Of a DNA stretch of 64,000 nt, positions 15,882 through 24,778 are shown in pieces; positions within the stretch are counted from its first letter, which is position 1, and each line of letters opens with the position of its first letter. The DNA is taken from positions 124,001-188,000 of the forward strand of contig CAWGCS010000001.1 of assembly GCA_963821235.1 (NCBI GenBank), read 5' to 3'. The notes beneath the pieces were generated by a model. That model saw nothing but the letters and a program-made list of their open reading frames with translations, did not search any database and was not told the origin of the DNA. This stretch comes from CTSoil-043 sp963821235 (lineage in GTDB: Bacteria > Chloroflexota > Limnocylindria > Limnocylindrales > CSP1-4). Position numbers and translations under genes: made by a program.

Positions 15882-17270
15882 CTAGCCGGCCGTCGCGTCC
15901 GCGCTCTTCTGGAGCGAGGCCAGGAAGAGGGCGTTGTTCTCCGTCTTGGCGAGGCGGTTGAGGAGGAGCTCGATCCCCTCGTTCGTGCCGACCGCCGAGA
16001 GCATCCGCCGCATCGTCCAGACCATCTTGAGGACCGGCTCCTCGAGCAGGAGCTCCTCGCGGCGGGTCCCCGAGCGCTGCACGTCGATGGCCGGGAAGAT
16101 GCGCTTCTCGGCCAGCTTCCGGTCGAGGATCAGCTCGCTGTTGCCGGTGCCCTTGAACTCCTCGTAGATGACGTCGTCCATCCGGGAGCCGGTATCGACC
16201 AGGCAGGTCGCGATGATCGTCAGGGAGCCACCCTCCTCGATCTTCCGGGCCGCCCCGAAGAAGCGCTTGGGCGGGTAGAGGGCGATCGGATCGATGCCGC
16301 CCGAGAGGGTCCGGCCGGAGGGCGGGAGGGCCAGGTTGTAGGCCCGCGCGAGGCGGGTGACGGAGTCGAGCAGGATCACGACGTCGCGGCCGGTCTCGAC
16401 CTGCCGCTTGGCGATCTCGAGGGCCATCTCGGCGACGTGCGTGTGGTTCTCGGTCGGCTCGTCGAAGGTGGAGGAGATGACCTCGCCCTTCACGCTGCGG
16501 CGCATGTCGGTGACCTCCTCCGGACGCTCGCCGATGAGGGCGACCATGAGGAGGATGTCGGGGTAGTTGGCGGTGATGCCGTTGGCGATGTTCTTGAGGA
16601 GCATCGTCTTGCCGGCCTTCGGCGGGCTCACGATGAGCGCCCGCTGGCCCTTGCCGATCGGGTTGACGATGTTGACGAGCCGCTGGCTCAGGTTCTTGGG
16701 GTCCGACTCCAGGTTGAGCAGCTCGATCGGGTGGATCGGGGTGAGGTCGGCGAAGTGCGGCCGGCGGCGCGCCGTGTCCGGGTCGACGCCGTTGACGGTG
16801 TCGACGCGCAGCATGCCCCAGTACTTCTCGCCCTCGCGAGGGGCGCGGACCGTGCCGCCCACCCGGTCGCCGATGCGCAGGCCGAAGCGGCGCACCTGGC
16901 TCGAGCTGACGTAGACGTCGTCCGGACCGGGCATGAGCCCGTGGCGGCGGAGGAACCCGTAGCCCTCGTCGACGACGTCGAGGATGCCGGTGGCGTAGGC
17001 CTGGCCGAGCCGCTCCGACTGGCGCTGCAGGATGGCGTCGACGAGGTCGTCGCGGCGCTCGACGCCGCCCGTCTCGACCTCGAGCTCGGCCGCGGTGGCG
17101 CGCAGCTCGGCGGCGCTCATGCCGCGCAGCTCGGCGGCCCCGATCTCGGGGCTTTCGTCGCCGGCGCCGTTCAGCTCGTCGTAGTCGGGCATGCCGGGCG
17201 GACGGGCGCCCTGCGGGCGTCGACGGGGGCGGCGGTTGCGGATGCGCTGCGGATCGGGTCCGTTCGGCAT
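15882..17270 (-). CDS. rho: transcription termination factor Rho
   Basis: Rho is the hexameric RNA helicase that ends transcription. The 462-residue protein has an Arg-rich N-terminal insert (residues 1-30), an N-terminal helical domain, the RNA-binding cold-shock-like fold (GILDVVDEGYGFLRR, DDVYVSSSQVRRFGLRIGD), and the ATPase with Walker A SPPKAGKT at about 213-220, Walker B VVILLDSVTRLARAYN and the R-loop region KGTGN. The ATG at 17270 is preceded by AGGTGA ten bases upstream; the frame is open further but without family sequence. With few T-tracted hairpins visible in the window, Rho may handle most termination here. Confidence 0.96.
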   Translation of the reverse strand: MPNGPDPQRIRNRRPRRRPQGARPPGMPDYDELNGAGDESPEIGAAELRGMSAAELRATAAELEVETGGVERRDDLVDAILQRQSERLGQAYATGILDVVDEGYGFLRRHGLMPGPDDVYVSSSQVRRFGLRIGDRVGGTVRAPREGEKYWGMLRVDTVNGVDPDTARRRPHFADLTPIHPIELLNLESDPKNLSQRLVNIVNPIGKGQRALIVSPPKAGKTMLLKNIANGITANYPDILLMVALIGERPEEVTDMRRSVKGEVISSTFDEPTENHTHVAEMALEIAKRQVETGRDVVILLDSVTRLARAYNLALPPSGRTLSGGIDPIALYPPKRFFGAARKIEEGGSLTIIATCLVDTGSRMDDVIYEEFKGTGNSELILDRKLAEKRIFPAIDVQRSGTRREELLLEEPVLKMVWTMRRMLSAVGTNEGIELLLNRLAKTENNALFLASLQKSADATAG

Positions 17271-17572
17271 GGAGGTGGGGTCACCTGCAGAGGGGGCTCG
17301 GCACGCGGGCCGAGGGGATGGGTCGCACGGGCGCGGAATCAGGTCCGCGGCGGCGGTGCGATGGGATGGCGGGAGCATACGCGGGCCGCATGGGTCGCGT
17401 CAACGGGTCCGGCTCCGGGTGTGAGCGATGCCCCGAGTGGGGGCGCGGGCGGGTGGGCCCGACCCCCGCCACCCACAGGATCCCCGTTCAGCGCAGGCCC
17501 AACGCCGGAGGCCGGGGGGTGGCCCGCGGCGGCCGCCCCGCGAGGCTGGCCCCGCGGCGGCCGCCATTCCGG
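17271..17572. other. 302-base gap between the transaldolase and rho genes
   Basis: No gene is supported. On the minus strand this is the 3' region of the transaldolase gene and the leader of rho. It holds two of three palindromic repeats described at 17523-17594. Confidence 0.4.
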
Positions 17573-17594
17573 CTACCCCTTCGCGGCGGCCGCC
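17523..17594. repeat. three copies of cgcggcggccgcc at 28-29 base spacing
   Basis: Copies lie at 17523-17537, 17551-17565 and 17582-17594 and contain the palindrome ggcggccgcc. The last is inside the 3' end of the transaldolase gene, where it encodes its Ala-rich tail. Transcribed, the copies can pair with themselves or each other, which could protect the 3' end or assist termination. Confidence 0.45.
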
Positions 17595-18235
17595 TTGCGG
17601 GCCTTCGTCCAGTCGGCCTTGAACAGCTCGATGCCGCGGTCCGTGAGCGGGTGGTGGACCATCTGCTGGAGGACCTTGAACGGCAGCGTGACGACGTGGG
17701 CGCCGGCCAGGGCCGCCTCCGTCACGTGGCGGGGATGGCGGATCGACGCCGCGAGGACCTCAGCGTCGTACTCGTGGAGGTTGATGATGTCCGCCAGCTC
17801 GCGGATCACGGTCATCCCCTCCTCGTTGATGTCGTCGAGGCGGCCGACGAACGGCGAGAGGAGCGACGCGCCCGCCTTGGCCGCCAGGAGGCCCTGGTTG
17901 GCGGTGAAGATGAGGGTGCAGTTCGTCTTGATCCCTTCCTCGGCCAGCCGGCTGATCGCCTCCAGGCCGTTCTCGCACATCGGGATCTTGACGATGATGT
18001 TGGGGGCGAGGGCGGCGAAGTGGCGGCCCTCGGCCAGCATCCCCTCCACGTCGTCGGCCACGACCTCCGCGCTCACCGGCCCGGAGGTGAGCTTGCAGAT
18101 CTGGCGCAGGACGTCGTCGTAGGAGCCGCCGACCTTGGCGTAGAGGCTGGGATTGGTGGTGACGCCGTCGATGACGCCCCAGCGGACCCCGGTCCGGATC
18201 TCCTCGATGTCGGCGGTGTCGAGAAAGAGCTTCAT
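17573..18235 (-). CDS. small (type 3B) transaldolase / fructose-6-phosphate aldolase
   Basis: The 220-residue protein is a TalC/Fsa-type enzyme with MKLFLDTADIEEI, GVTTNPSLYAK, the Schiff-base lysine in NIIVKIPMCENGL (near residue 86), NCTLIFTANQ and SPFVGRLDD. Length matches the short subfamily. Because the pentose-phosphate cluster at 35-44 kb has no transaldolase, this enzyme probably closes that cycle; an aldolase role is the alternative. The ATG at 18235 follows AGGAG, and TACAAT at 18277-18272 is a good -10 box. The C-terminus ends in an Ala/Lys tail. Confidence 0.9.
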   Translation of the reverse strand: MKLFLDTADIEEIRTGVRWGVIDGVTTNPSLYAKVGGSYDDVLRQICKLTSGPVSAEVVADDVEGMLAEGRHFAALAPNIIVKIPMCENGLEAISRLAEEGIKTNCTLIFTANQGLLAAKAGASLLSPFVGRLDDINEEGMTVIRELADIINLHEYDAEVLAASIRHPRHVTEAALAGAHVVTLPFKVLQQMVHHPLTDRGIELFKADWTKARKAAAAKG

Positions 18236-18271
18236 GGAATGGCTCCTGGCGGCTGGCGGGGATGCCCGCCG

Positions 18272-18277
18272 ATTGTA
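18272..18277 (-). promoter_or_regulatory. -10 hexamer TACAAT, transaldolase gene
   Basis: TACAAT lies 36 bases before the ATG at 18235, whose message carries a normal AGGAG site. Confidence 0.45.
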
Positions 18278-18301
18278 TGCGGGGAGCCCGCGCCACGGAG
18301 G

Positions 18302-19981
18302 TCAGCCGTGGGCTATCGTCTGGTGCATCGTGGCCTCCACGATGTCCTGCTTGTGGGCGAACGCGGCCTGGAGCGCAGCTTCCCACCGGCGGGCCTCGTC
18401 GACGACCATCCACGGCTCGGCCGCCGGGTCCATCGCGTTCTGCGCCCCGAGGTCCATGCCCGGCATGTACGCCCGGACCGCCTCGAGGGGGGCGTTGGAC
18501 CACTGGCGCTGGAGAGCGTAGACGGCGCGCTGCAGCCGGGCCACCTGCTCGCCCATCGCCCGCTGCACGCCACCGCCCTCACCGGACGCCGCGGCGCCGA
18601 GCTGGCGCTCCAGCGACTCCACCCGGAGCCGGGCCTCCGTGACCGCCTTGCCGAGGTCGTCGAGGCCACCGGGCCGGACCGTGCCCCGCTTCGTCGAGAT
18701 CGCGGCACCCTCCATCTCCTCGGAGACCTCGACCATCGACAGCCCGCCGACGACGTTGCCATAGGCGTACTCGGCGAGGGCCTTGTACGCCTTGTAGTTG
18801 ATCGTGACCGCCATCGCCCACGGCGACGCCTCCGCAGCGGCAGCCGCCGCGCCCTCCGCGCCCACCGCGGTCGCAGCCGCCCCGGTGATCGAGATGCCGC
18901 CGGAGATGACCTCGAGCGCCGCGCCGACCTTCTCCGACCCACTGGCCTTGCTGTCGAGGAGGACCATTGCCCCGTGGAGGACGTCGATGGCGGCAAGCGC
19001 TCCCGACAGCTTCTCCAGCCCCTCGAGGGCCGCGCCGACGGTCGCGGCGGCGTCGAGCATCCCGCGACCCATGAGAACCGCCCGCATCGCCATCCCCACG
19101 AGGGTCAGCGACGACGTCGTCCACTCGACGGCCTTCTTGACCTGCTCCAGGACGGCCGCCCCGGCGCCGAGCATGCGATCGGGATCGGTGCGGGCGAGCT
19201 GCTTGTCGACCTCGTCGACGAGCTTCGAGTACGACGGCCAGTCGTCGGTGTCGCAGAGCGCGATGATGCCCTTGAGAGCGGAGATGCGGGTCGCCCGCAT
19301 CTCCTTGTCGGCACTCTGTCCCAGGTCCGACTTGTCGAGGAGCTCCTCGCCCGTGACATAGATGTCGAGCGTCTTGCGGGCGAGCTCGGCGAGCTTCATC
19401 CGCTCGGCCTTCTCGCGCGGCCCCACCAGCTCGGCGGCCTTCGCCTCCTCGGCCGCCCGCCCGCGGGCCCGATCGGCGATCAGGGCGTCGCGGAGGCCCA
19501 CGAGGCCGCGCCGAGCTCGCGTAGCCGCCGGGAGGTCACCGCCGGAGGCCGCGAGGGCACGGCCGAGCATCGCCTCCAGCGGACCGCGCGCCGTGTCGTA
19601 GAGCGAGAGCTGCTCGTCGATCGGCAGGTAGCCGCCGTCTGCGGTGCGCCCGTGGAGGCAGCGCAGGAGCTGCTCGCCGGCAGCCCGAACCGACGAGGGG
19701 AGGTCGCCCAGGCGTTCCTCGCGGGCGCGCTCGAAGAGGATCGCCTCGACCGCGTCGGCGCCCAGGATCTCCTCGCCGGACACGACCTCGACGTGCCCCC
19801 GGATCTTGCGGCGCTGGAGGGCGGCGATGCTCGACGCGACGGCGCGGTTGCCGGCCTGTCGCTGCACGGTGAGGACGTGGTCGACGACGGGCGACGTGGG
19901 CGCGGAGGTCCGACGGGCCGGCGGCCGGCGACCGGCTGCGCGGGCGACCGACGAGGTCCGAATCGCCGGACTCAACGCCAT
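18302..19981 (-). CDS. 559-aa protein with N-terminal LQRQAGNRAV-type motif, possible injection-system effector
   Basis: The function is not known. After a basic disordered start, residues 35-57 read HVLTVQRQAGNRAVASS and on to LQRR. This matches the (L/V)QRxAGNxAV motif that is common at the N-terminus of DUF4157 and other proteins linked to extracellular contractile injection systems. The middle has charged helices; about 285-410 is a Gly/Ala-rich, weakly hydrophobic region (TLVGMAMRAVLMG, ISITGAAATAVGAEG) of pore-former character; the end is a Trp-containing helical tail. No HExxH protease motif or signal peptide is seen, and no sheath, tube or baseplate genes are in the window. The ATG at 19981 overlaps an eight-codon frame from 19998 that has the better ribosome site. 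Confidence 0.6.
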   Translation of the reverse strand: MALSPAIRTSSVARAAGRRPPARRTSAPTSPVVDHVLTVQRQAGNRAVASSIAALQRRKIRGHVEVVSGEEILGADAVEAILFERAREERLGDLPSSVRAAGEQLLRCLHGRTADGGYLPIDEQLSLYDTARGPLEAMLGRALAASGGDLPAATRARRGLVGLRDALIADRARGRAAEEAKAAELVGPREKAERMKLAELARKTLDIYVTGEELLDKSDLGQSADKEMRATRISALKGIIALCDTDDWPSYSKLVDEVDKQLARTDPDRMLGAGAAVLEQVKKAVEWTTSSLTLVGMAMRAVLMGRGMLDAAATVGAALEGLEKLSGALAAIDVLHGAMVLLDSKASGSEKVGAALEVISGGISITGAAATAVGAEGAAAAAAEASPWAMAVTINYKAYKALAEYAYGNVVGGLSMVEVSEEMEGAAISTKRGTVRPGGLDDLGKAVTEARLRVESLERQLGAAASGEGGGVQRAMGEQVARLQRAVYALQRQWSNAPLEAVRAYMPGMDLGAQNAMDPAAEPWMVVDEARRWEAALQAAFAHKQDIVEATMHQTIAHG

Positions 19982-20109
19982 CGAACCGACTTAGCCATGA
20001 GCCCCCCCCTTCTCGAGCCCGCGAGACGATGACGGTAGCGGATCCATCAACCGCGCCGCTGGCCGGCGGGACCATGATGCCCTGCCCAGCCGCCAGGCGG
20101 ACCGGCGCC

Positions 20110-21825
20110 TCAGGTGGGCTCGGCCTCTGGCTCGAGCGCGTCGGCGGCAGAAGCCGTCCCGGGCATCGACTCCGCCTGCCGCGTTCGTCCCGTTCGCGCC
20201 CGCAGGACCGGCTCGCGCCCGTCGCGCAGGGCCACGGCGGTGGCGACGAAGCCGTCGAAGAGCGGGTGCGGCCGCTCCGGCCGGCTCTTGAACTCCGGGT
20301 GGAACTGGCTGGCCACGAACCAGGGGTGGTCCCGCAGCTCCACGATCTCCACCAGGCGGCCGTCCGGTGACTGCCCGGAGAGGATCATGCCGGCCCCTTC
20401 GAGCAGGGAGCGATAGCGGTTGTTCACCTCGAAGCGGTGGCGGTGGCGCTCGTAGACCACCTCGTCGCCGTACACCGCGTGGGCCTTCGAGCCGGGCGCG
20501 AGCCGCGCCGGGTAGAGCCCCAGGCGCATCGTCCCGCCCTTGTCCTCGAGGTCACGCTGGTCGGGCATGAAGTCGATGACCGGGTGCTCGGTGAACATGT
20601 CGAACTCGGTCGAGTTGACGTCCCGCGAGCCGGTCGCGTCGCGGGCCAGCTCGATGACCGCGCACTGCAGCCCCAGGCAGAGGCCGAGGTACGGGATGCG
20701 GTGCTCGCGAGCCCAGCGCGCGGCGAGGACCTTGCCCTCGATGCCGCGGTGACCGAACCCGCCGGGAACGAGGACGCCGCGGGCGCCGCGCAGCTCGGCC
20801 TCGAGGCTCTCCTCCGTCAGCGTCTCCGAGCTCACCCAACGGACCTTCACGTCGACGCCGTTGGCCCAGCCGGCGTGCTTGAGCGACTCCGTGACCGAGA
20901 GGTAGGCGTCGGGCAGCTCGATGTACTTGCCGACGAGGGCGATCTCCAGCTCCGGCTTGGCGCGCTTGATCCGCTCCACCAGCTCGCGCCAGGCCGCCAG
21001 GTCGGGCGGGGCCACGGCGGCGGCGAGCCCGAGGTCGCGGACGAGCAGCTCGCCGAGGCCGGCCTCCTCGAAGAGGATCGGGCACTCGTAGATCGTCTCG
21101 GCCGTCTCGGCCGGGATGACCGCCTCGAAGGCGACGTCGGTGAAGAGGGCGATCTTCTCGCGGATCTCGTCGGAGACCGGATGGTCGGAGCGCAGGACGA
21201 TGACGTCTGGCTGGATGCCGATCCCGCGCAGCTCCTTGACCGAGTGCTGGGTCGGCTTCGTCTTCAGCTCGCCGGTCGCCTGGAGCGCGGGCAGGAGCGT
21301 CACGTGGACGTAGACCACGTTGTTGCGCCCGATGTCCTTGCGCATCTGGCGGATCGCCTCCAGGAAGGGGAGGCTCTCGATGTCGCCGACCGTGCCGCCC
21401 ACCTCGACGATGACGACGTCCGCGCCGCCGTCCCGGGAGACGCGCTGGATCCGCTCCTTGATCTCGTTGGTGATGTGGGGGATGACCTGGACCGTGCCGC
21501 CCAGGTAGTCGCCGCGGCGCTCCTTGGCGATGACCGCCTGGTAGATGCGGCCGGTCGTCACGTTGGAGAGCTGGGAGAGATTCTCGTCGATGAACCGCTC
21601 GTAGTGGCCGAGGTCGAGGTCGGTCTCGGCGCCGTCGTCGGTGACGAAGACCTCGCCGTGCTGGTACGGCGACATCGTCCCGGGGTCGACGTTGATGTAG
21701 GGGTCGAGCTTCAGGACGGAGACGGAGAGGCCACGAGACTTGAGGATGCGTCCGATGCTGGCGGCGGTGATGCCTTTTCCCAGAGAGGAGGTCACGCCTC
21801 CGGTCACAAAGACATACTTCGCCAC
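20110..21825 (-). CDS. pyrG: CTP synthase
   Basis: The enzyme converts UTP, ATP and glutamine to CTP. The 571-residue protein starts KYVFVTGGVTSSLGKGI, with the synthetase P-loop at residues 15-20, and has DPYINVDPGTMSPYQHGEVFVTDDG and the C-terminal class I glutamine amidotransferase with GYxxxCLGLQ-type nucleophile Cys at about 386 (YLGLCLGLQ) and the His-Glu pair in QFHPEF near 508. A 30-residue acidic tail exceeds the usual 535-550 length. The GTG at 21825 has GGAGG ten bases upstream, and TAGCAT at 21857-21852 is a likely -10. It diverges from the nitroreductase gene. Confidence 0.96.
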   Translation of the reverse strand: MAKYVFVTGGVTSSLGKGITAASIGRILKSRGLSVSVLKLDPYINVDPGTMSPYQHGEVFVTDDGAETDLDLGHYERFIDENLSQLSNVTTGRIYQAVIAKERRGDYLGGTVQVIPHITNEIKERIQRVSRDGGADVVIVEVGGTVGDIESLPFLEAIRQMRKDIGRNNVVYVHVTLLPALQATGELKTKPTQHSVKELRGIGIQPDVIVLRSDHPVSDEIREKIALFTDVAFEAVIPAETAETIYECPILFEEAGLGELLVRDLGLAAAVAPPDLAAWRELVERIKRAKPELEIALVGKYIELPDAYLSVTESLKHAGWANGVDVKVRWVSSETLTEESLEAELRGARGVLVPGGFGHRGIEGKVLAARWAREHRIPYLGLCLGLQCAVIELARDATGSRDVNSTEFDMFTEHPVIDFMPDQRDLEDKGGTMRLGLYPARLAPGSKAHAVYGDEVVYERHRHRFEVNNRYRSLLEGAGMILSGQSPDGRLVEIVELRDHPWFVASQFHPEFKSRPERPHPLFDGFVATAVALRDGREPVLRARTGRTRQAESMPGTASAADALEPEAEPT

Positions 21826-21851
21826 GGGCAGGGTCCTCCGGGGTTTTTCCG

Positions 21852-21857
21852 ATGCTA
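21852..21857 (-). promoter_or_regulatory. -10 hexamer TAGCAT, pyrG
   Basis: TAGCAT lies about 26 bases before the pyrG GTG, with an A-rich stretch and GGAGG between. Confidence 0.4.
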
Positions 21858-21945
21858 CCGGATCGCGGGCGATGGCGCCAGCCGCCAGGTCGGCGAGCGT
21901 CCGGCGGCCCCGAAGGGCTGGCCCGAAGGGACGAAGGAGCGAGCG

Positions 21946-22611
21946 ATGGAGTTCCGCCAGGCCGTCATGAAGCGCCGTGCCGTCCGCCGCTTCGAGGAGG
22001 GCGGGGTCGACCCGGCGGTGATCGAGGGGATCGCCCGGCTGGCCCAGCGGACGCCGTCGGCTGGCTTCAGCCAGGGCCAGCGCCTCGTCGTCGTCACCGA
22101 TGCGGCAGCGCGGCGGCGGGTTGCCCGGATCTGCGGCGAGGACGGCTACGCGGACCTGGGGATGGGCCCCTGGATCTCCGAGTGCGCCGCCCAGCTCGTC
22201 CCCTGCGTCTCCGAGGAGATCTACCACCGGCGCTACCGGGAGCCCGACAAGGTGGACGAGGACGGCCGCGAGATCGAGTGGCCGGTCCCCTACTGGTTCG
22301 TGGACATCGGGGCGACGATGATGGTGATCATGCTCGCCGCGGTCGACGCGGGGCTGGCCTCGGGCTTCGCCGGCGCCTTCGACCCCGCCGCGCTGCGGGC
22401 CGAGCTGGGAATCCCACAGGAGTTCGTGCCGATCGGCGTGATGCCCGTCGGCCGGCCGCTGCCCGACGTCCGCTCGCCATCCCTGAAGCGGGGGTGGGTC
22501 CCGTTCGAGGAGTTCGCCCGCTTCGAGCGCTGGGGTCAGTCGGGGGGAAGCTCGGCGGGCGTGGACAGGCGCTGCGAAGGCGACCACGGCCTCGGGGCCA
22601 CGGCCAGGTGA
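21946..22611 (+). CDS. nitroreductase-family FMN oxidoreductase
   Basis: The 221-residue protein has the opening typical of the family: EFRQAVMKRRAVRRFEEG near residue 2 (FMN phosphate-binding arginines), QRTPSAGFSQGQRLVVV, then a helix with ISECAAQLVPCV, the AAVDAGLASGFAGAF core and IPVGVMPVGRP-like sequence (IPQEFVPIGVMPVGRPL). These proteins are NAD(P)H-dependent reductases of nitro-, quinone or flavin substrates; the family does not fix the substrate. The ATG at 21946 follows AAGGAG. The last 25 residues after FERWG are Ser/Gly-rich and may be an extension over non-coding sequence. Confidence 0.85.
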   Translation: MEFRQAVMKRRAVRRFEEGGVDPAVIEGIARLAQRTPSAGFSQGQRLVVVTDAAARRRVARICGEDGYADLGMGPWISECAAQLVPCVSEEIYHRRYREPDKVDEDGREIEWPVPYWFVDIGATMMVIMLAAVDAGLASGFAGAFDPAALRAELGIPQEFVPIGVMPVGRPLPDVRSPSLKRGWVPFEEFARFERWGQSGGSSAGVDRRCEGDHGLGATAR

Positions 22612-22788
22612 GCGGAGGACCACTGAAGCTCGCCGCCGATGCGGTCGAGGTCCTCGTCGGTGCACCACATGCCGAGCGTCGGAGGAACAGGTTGGCGTTC
22701 GCGCCCGGATCCGGATACCGTCCTGTCGGTGGCGGCCTGCCGATTCGGCGTCGTGACGTGCGCAGGGCGCCCCGATGGAGGCGGATCC

Positions 22789-23874
22789 ATGGTGGCTGAT
22801 TCGCGGCTCGGCGACGACCCGGGCGCCGTGCCCGGCGGGTCGCGGGAGGTGCGAGACCGAAGGTACCTCCTTGTCGCACCGTCCGGCGTCTCCGCGCTCT
22901 TCAGCAGCTGGGGCGCGGGGCTGGTCTCCCTGTACACGCCCGATCGAGCGGGCCGGTTCGCCGACGTCGTCCTCGGCTTTGACCAGGCAAGCGACTACGC
23001 CGCCCAGCCGAACCTCTACTTCGGCTGCACCGTCGGCCGGGTCGCGAACCGCATCCGCGACGCGCGGTTCCAGCTGGACGGGGCGACGGTCGCCCTCGCC
23101 GCGAACGACGGGCGGCACCACCTGCACGGCGGCCCGGAGCGCAGCTTCGACCGCGTGGACTGGGCGGCGGCGCCCGGCGCGTCGGATGCCGGGGCGCAGG
23201 TGGTCTTCCGCCGCGTGAGTCCGCACCTCGAGGAGGGCTACCCAGGAAGCGTCGAGGTGGCAGTCACGTACACGATGACCGAGACGGACGATCTCCGGAT
23301 CGAGTATGAGGCCCGGGCCGACCGGACGACGCCCCTCAACCTCACGAACCACACGTACTGGAACCTGGCCGGCGCCGGCGCGGGCTCCATCCTGGACCAC
23401 GTGCTGGAGGTGGCGGCCGACCGCTACACCCCCACGGACGGAGAGCTGATCCCGACCGGCTCGATCGAGCCGGTCGCCGGCACGGCGCTCGACTTCCGGT
23501 CGCCAAGCCGGATCGGCCAGCGGATCGCCGAGCTCGAGCCGTCCGGGGCCCGCGGGTACGACCACAACTTCGTCCTTGCCGGGTCGGGCCCCGAGCCTGT
23601 CTTTGCGGCACGCATCGAGGAGCCGGTGAGCGGCCGCGCCGTGGAGGTCTGGACCACGCAGCCGTGCATCCAGCTCTACTCGGGCAACCTGATGTCCCCG
23701 ACGAAGGGCAAGCTTGGGCGGCACTACGCGCGGCGGTCCGGCCTCTGCCTCGAACCACAGGGCTACCCGGACGCCGTGAACAACCTCGGGTTCACCTCGG
23801 TGCTGCTCGCGCCGGACCAGGTCTACCGGCAGACGATCATCTTCCGCGTCCGGACCGACGCGGCACCGCGCTAG
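22789..23874 (+). CDS. galM: aldose 1-epimerase (mutarotase)
   Basis: The enzyme interconverts alpha and beta anomers of hexoses. The 361-residue beta-sandwich protein has GCTVGRVANRI, the substrate loop HHLHGG near residue 110, catalytic His188 in NLTNHTYWNLAG, and the catalytic base Glu322 in LCLEPQGYPDA. YSGNLM lies between. All known active-site positions are present and the length is normal. The ATG at 22789 has GGAGG seven bases upstream. It ends in a four-base overlap with the converging HAD gene. No sugar operon surrounds it, so the physiological sugar is open. Confidence 0.93.
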   Translation: MVADSRLGDDPGAVPGGSREVRDRRYLLVAPSGVSALFSSWGAGLVSLYTPDRAGRFADVVLGFDQASDYAAQPNLYFGCTVGRVANRIRDARFQLDGATVALAANDGRHHLHGGPERSFDRVDWAAAPGASDAGAQVVFRRVSPHLEEGYPGSVEVAVTYTMTETDDLRIEYEARADRTTPLNLTNHTYWNLAGAGAGSILDHVLEVAADRYTPTDGELIPTGSIEPVAGTALDFRSPSRIGQRIAELEPSGARGYDHNFVLAGSGPEPVFAARIEEPVSGRAVEVWTTQPCIQLYSGNLMSPTKGKLGRHYARRSGLCLEPQGYPDAVNNLGFTSVLLAPDQVYRQTIIFRVRTDAAPR

Positions 23875-24770
23875 GGATCTCCGGGCTCGGGCAGCGGTGG
23901 GCGTCGGGCGGCCGGCTGCGCCTCAGCGTCCGGCTCGAGGGCCGGCGTCTGCGCGTCGAGCGATCGCGGCACGCTCTGCCCGGGCCCCCATGCCTCCGGG
24001 CCGCAGATGAAGTCGGGCCGCAGGGCCCGGTGCGTCGCCCGCCAGGCGGGCAGGTCGGCCGCGGTCGCCGGGAGCCGCCCGTCCTCGAGCGCCGCCCGGA
24101 ACCAGGCCTCGATCTCGGCGAAGCGCTCCCACTCCAGGAAGTCGCGCCCGGTCTCCCGGCCCCAGCGCAGCAGGCTGTCCTTGGCCCAGACGACGTCGGC
24201 GTGGTGGGCGGCGTAGCGGTCGCTCGCCCCGTCGCCGACGAAGACGACGACGCGCTCGCCGGCCTCGTGCGCCCGCACCCGCTCGCGCTTGCACGTCCCG
24301 CACACGAAGCAGGCCGGATGGCCGTACGGGAATGCCATCCCGCCGCCGTCCACGTCGTTCCGGTTCGTCGCGATGGGCAGGTCGGCGAGGGACGGATCGA
24401 GGCGGGCGAGGTTCGAGGCCACGTAGAAGCCGAGGCCGTCGCTGACGACCTCGATCGCAGCGCCCGCCTCGCGGACGGCCTCCACGAAGGCGACGAACGT
24501 GTCGTCCTGGGGGATAGCGCCGGCCACCGCCCGCAGCAGCTCTCCGTCCCGTGGCAAGACCTCCATGTCCCACTGCATGAGCTCGCGCGAGCCGGCCCGC
24601 CCGGCGTCGTAGTCGGCGTCCTTCGCGCGGACGACGGCCTGATCGACCAGCGCGTGCTCGGCCAGCAGCACGTCGCCGATGTCGCGCCGCGAGACCGTGC
24701 CGTCGTAGTCGACCAGCACGCTGACCGGGGCGCCCGGCGGGAAGGCGGGGATGAGCGGGGCTCGGGCCAT
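23871..24770 (-). CDS. HAD-superfamily phosphatase (phosphoserine phosphatase/MtnX-like)
   Basis: The 299-residue protein has a HAD nucleophile motif near residue 20, LVDYDGTVSRRDIGD (D-Y-D-G-T), a second motif VVSDGLG and a third region FVGDGASDRYAA with the metal-binding aspartates. A CGTCKRERV insert with two cysteines lies between, as in phosphatases of the MtnX kind. A Pro/Glu-rich 35-residue tail ends the protein. Its start lies eight bases after the EamA stop, so it belongs to the minus-strand run from 30.4 kb. The substrate may be a phosphorylated metabolite; methionine-salvage genes are not adjacent. Confidence 0.8.
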   Translation of the reverse strand: MARAPLIPAFPPGAPVSVLVDYDGTVSRRDIGDVLLAEHALVDQAVVRAKDADYDAGRAGSRELMQWDMEVLPRDGELLRAVAGAIPQDDTFVAFVEAVREAGAAIEVVSDGLGFYVASNLARLDPSLADLPIATNRNDVDGGGMAFPYGHPACFVCGTCKRERVRAHEAGERVVVFVGDGASDRYAAHHADVVWAKDSLLRWGRETGRDFLEWERFAEIEAWFRAALEDGRLPATAADLPAWRATHRALRPDFICGPEAWGPGQSVPRSLDAQTPALEPDAEAQPAARRPPLPEPGDP

Positions 24771-24778
24771 GGGCGGGA

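Noticed and set aside
22536..22800. Short minus-strand frame starting MWCTDEDLDRIGGEL between nitroreductase and epimerase
   Set aside because: It reads quite protein-like for 20 residues but mostly overlaps the nitroreductase 3' end and has no promoter or ribosome site that I can support.
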